Below are positions 63,685 to 64,000 of a stretch of DNA of 64,000 nucleotides, one piece after another. The notes beneath the pieces were generated by a model. That model ran no database searches and was not told the origin of the DNA. It was given only the letters and a program-made list of their open reading frames with translations. The first letter of the stretch is position 1; the number at the start of each line of letters is the position of its first letter. A program made the translations under genes and the position numbers. Source of the stretch: Curvibacter sp. AEP1-3 (GTDB lineage Bacteria; Pseudomonadota; Gammaproteobacteria; Burkholderiales; Burkholderiaceae_C). Location: contig NZ_CP015698.1 in assembly GCF_002163715.1 (NCBI RefSeq), forward strand, positions 1,798,001 through 1,862,000. The letters run 5' to 3'.

Positions 63685-64000
63685 AAATTCTGTTGTGGAG
63701 CCAGTGCTTCTGGCCTGAGCACGCCCATATCAACGAAGTCGCCCAGAGTCTCACCGAGGCGGGACACCTGGTGACTGTGCTGACCGGCAAGCCCAACTAT
63801 CCGGGCGGAGAAGTGTACGCGGGGTACCGCGCCTGGGGGGTGCAGGAAGAATCTCATGAAGGCATGGATATCGTGCGTGTGCCAATACTGCCACGTGGAA
63901 AGGGACGAGCCCTTGGGCTAGTGAAAAATTACCTTTCGTTCATTGCAACAGGGGGCCTCATTGCGCCCTTGGTACTGCGCAAGAGACAGTTTGATGTGGT
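63681..64000 (+). CDS. Glycosyltransferase family 4, WbuB-like, truncated by window end
   Basis: Starts at TTG 63681 overlapping the preceding stop as TTGA. It reads MKILLWSQCFWPEHAHINEV, LTGKPNYPGGEVYAGYRAW, VRVPILPRGKG, the N-domain of WbuB/WcaI-type transferases that act on L-FucNAc or L-QuiNAc-containing glycans. 106 codons are visible. The family link fits the amino-deoxysugar pathway at the head of the operon. Confidence 0.85.
   Translation, partial: MKILLWSQCFWPEHAHINEVAQSLTEAGHLVTVLTGKPNYPGGEVYAGYRAWGVQEESHEGMDIVRVPILPRGKGRALGLVKNYLSFIATGGLIAPLVLRKRQFDV

Noticed and set aside
1..64000. CRISPR arrays, rRNA or tRNA genes, phage structural genes
   Set aside because: None seen. The repeats present are intragenic, an 8-bp tandem array or spaced transposon-end-like words, and no cloverleaf-like tRNA sequence was recognised by eye.

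Overview
The window looks like a chromosomal segment of a beta-proteobacterium of the order Burkholderiales, probably near Comamonadaceae. The reasons are an H-NS protein with the beta-proteobacterial C-terminal signature, IS3/IS1595/IS110 transposases of types common in that order, and the overall style of the secretion and polysaccharide genes. Species cannot be read from the sequence.

Layout. (1) 1-8511, minus strand: a LapA-type type I secretion operon in the order TolC-like outer membrane factor, ABC exporter, HlyD adaptor, then a very large repeat-rich adhesin whose 3' end lies outside the window. (2) 9253-24000: an accessory zone. It holds an H-NS gene, decayed insertion sequences (IS3 remnant, split IS1595, an IS110 inserted into another IS3), small hypotheticals, a HAD protein, a metallophosphoesterase, a DUF6506 protein, a MntA-HepT toxin-antitoxin pair, a cluster of AT-rich small ORFs, and a Crp/Fnr regulator with a perfect palindrome upstream. 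(3) 24945-29651: a class V PLP enzyme, hypotheticals, a small membrane protein and an agmatine-deiminase-family protein with a Tat-like leader. (4) 30037-50562, minus strand: a second and unusual type I secretion locus. (5) 52267-64000, plus strand: an ABC-transporter-dependent surface polysaccharide (O-antigen or capsule) operon, running off the right edge.

The most interesting part is region 4. A 2696-residue protein (N-terminal GHSAG lipase-like domain, RTX nonapeptides, about eight cadherin-like repeats, EF-hand-like Asp-rich segments) is followed, with 2-15 nt gaps or short overlaps, by a lipoprotein, an acyl carrier protein, a beta-ketoacyl-ACP synthase with a full Cys-His-His triad, a GNAT-fold acyltransferase, an RTX-type ABC exporter, an HlyD adaptor and a small uncharacterised protein. 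A lipase-like lipoprotein follows 48 bp downstream. The classical RTX toxin activator HlyC belongs to the GNAT superfamily and uses acyl-ACP. A dedicated ACP, ketosynthase and GNAT enzyme embedded in a T1SS operon therefore suggests a self-contained acylation module for the exported giant protein or its lipoprotein partners. The small protein at the end of the operon has a diverged relative at 27.5 kb, and the two lipoproteins share an N-terminal Asp/Cys-rich module. There is no TolC in this locus; the only one in the window is in region 1.

In region 5, three sugar-nucleotide enzymes (RmlD-like reductase, CapE/FnlA-like dehydratase, WecB-like 2-epimerase) should make an N-acetyl-L-amino-6-deoxysugar. 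Glycosyltransferases, a methyltransferase and a 2OG-Fe(II) oxygenase build and modify the chain, and a Wzm/Wzt pair exports it.
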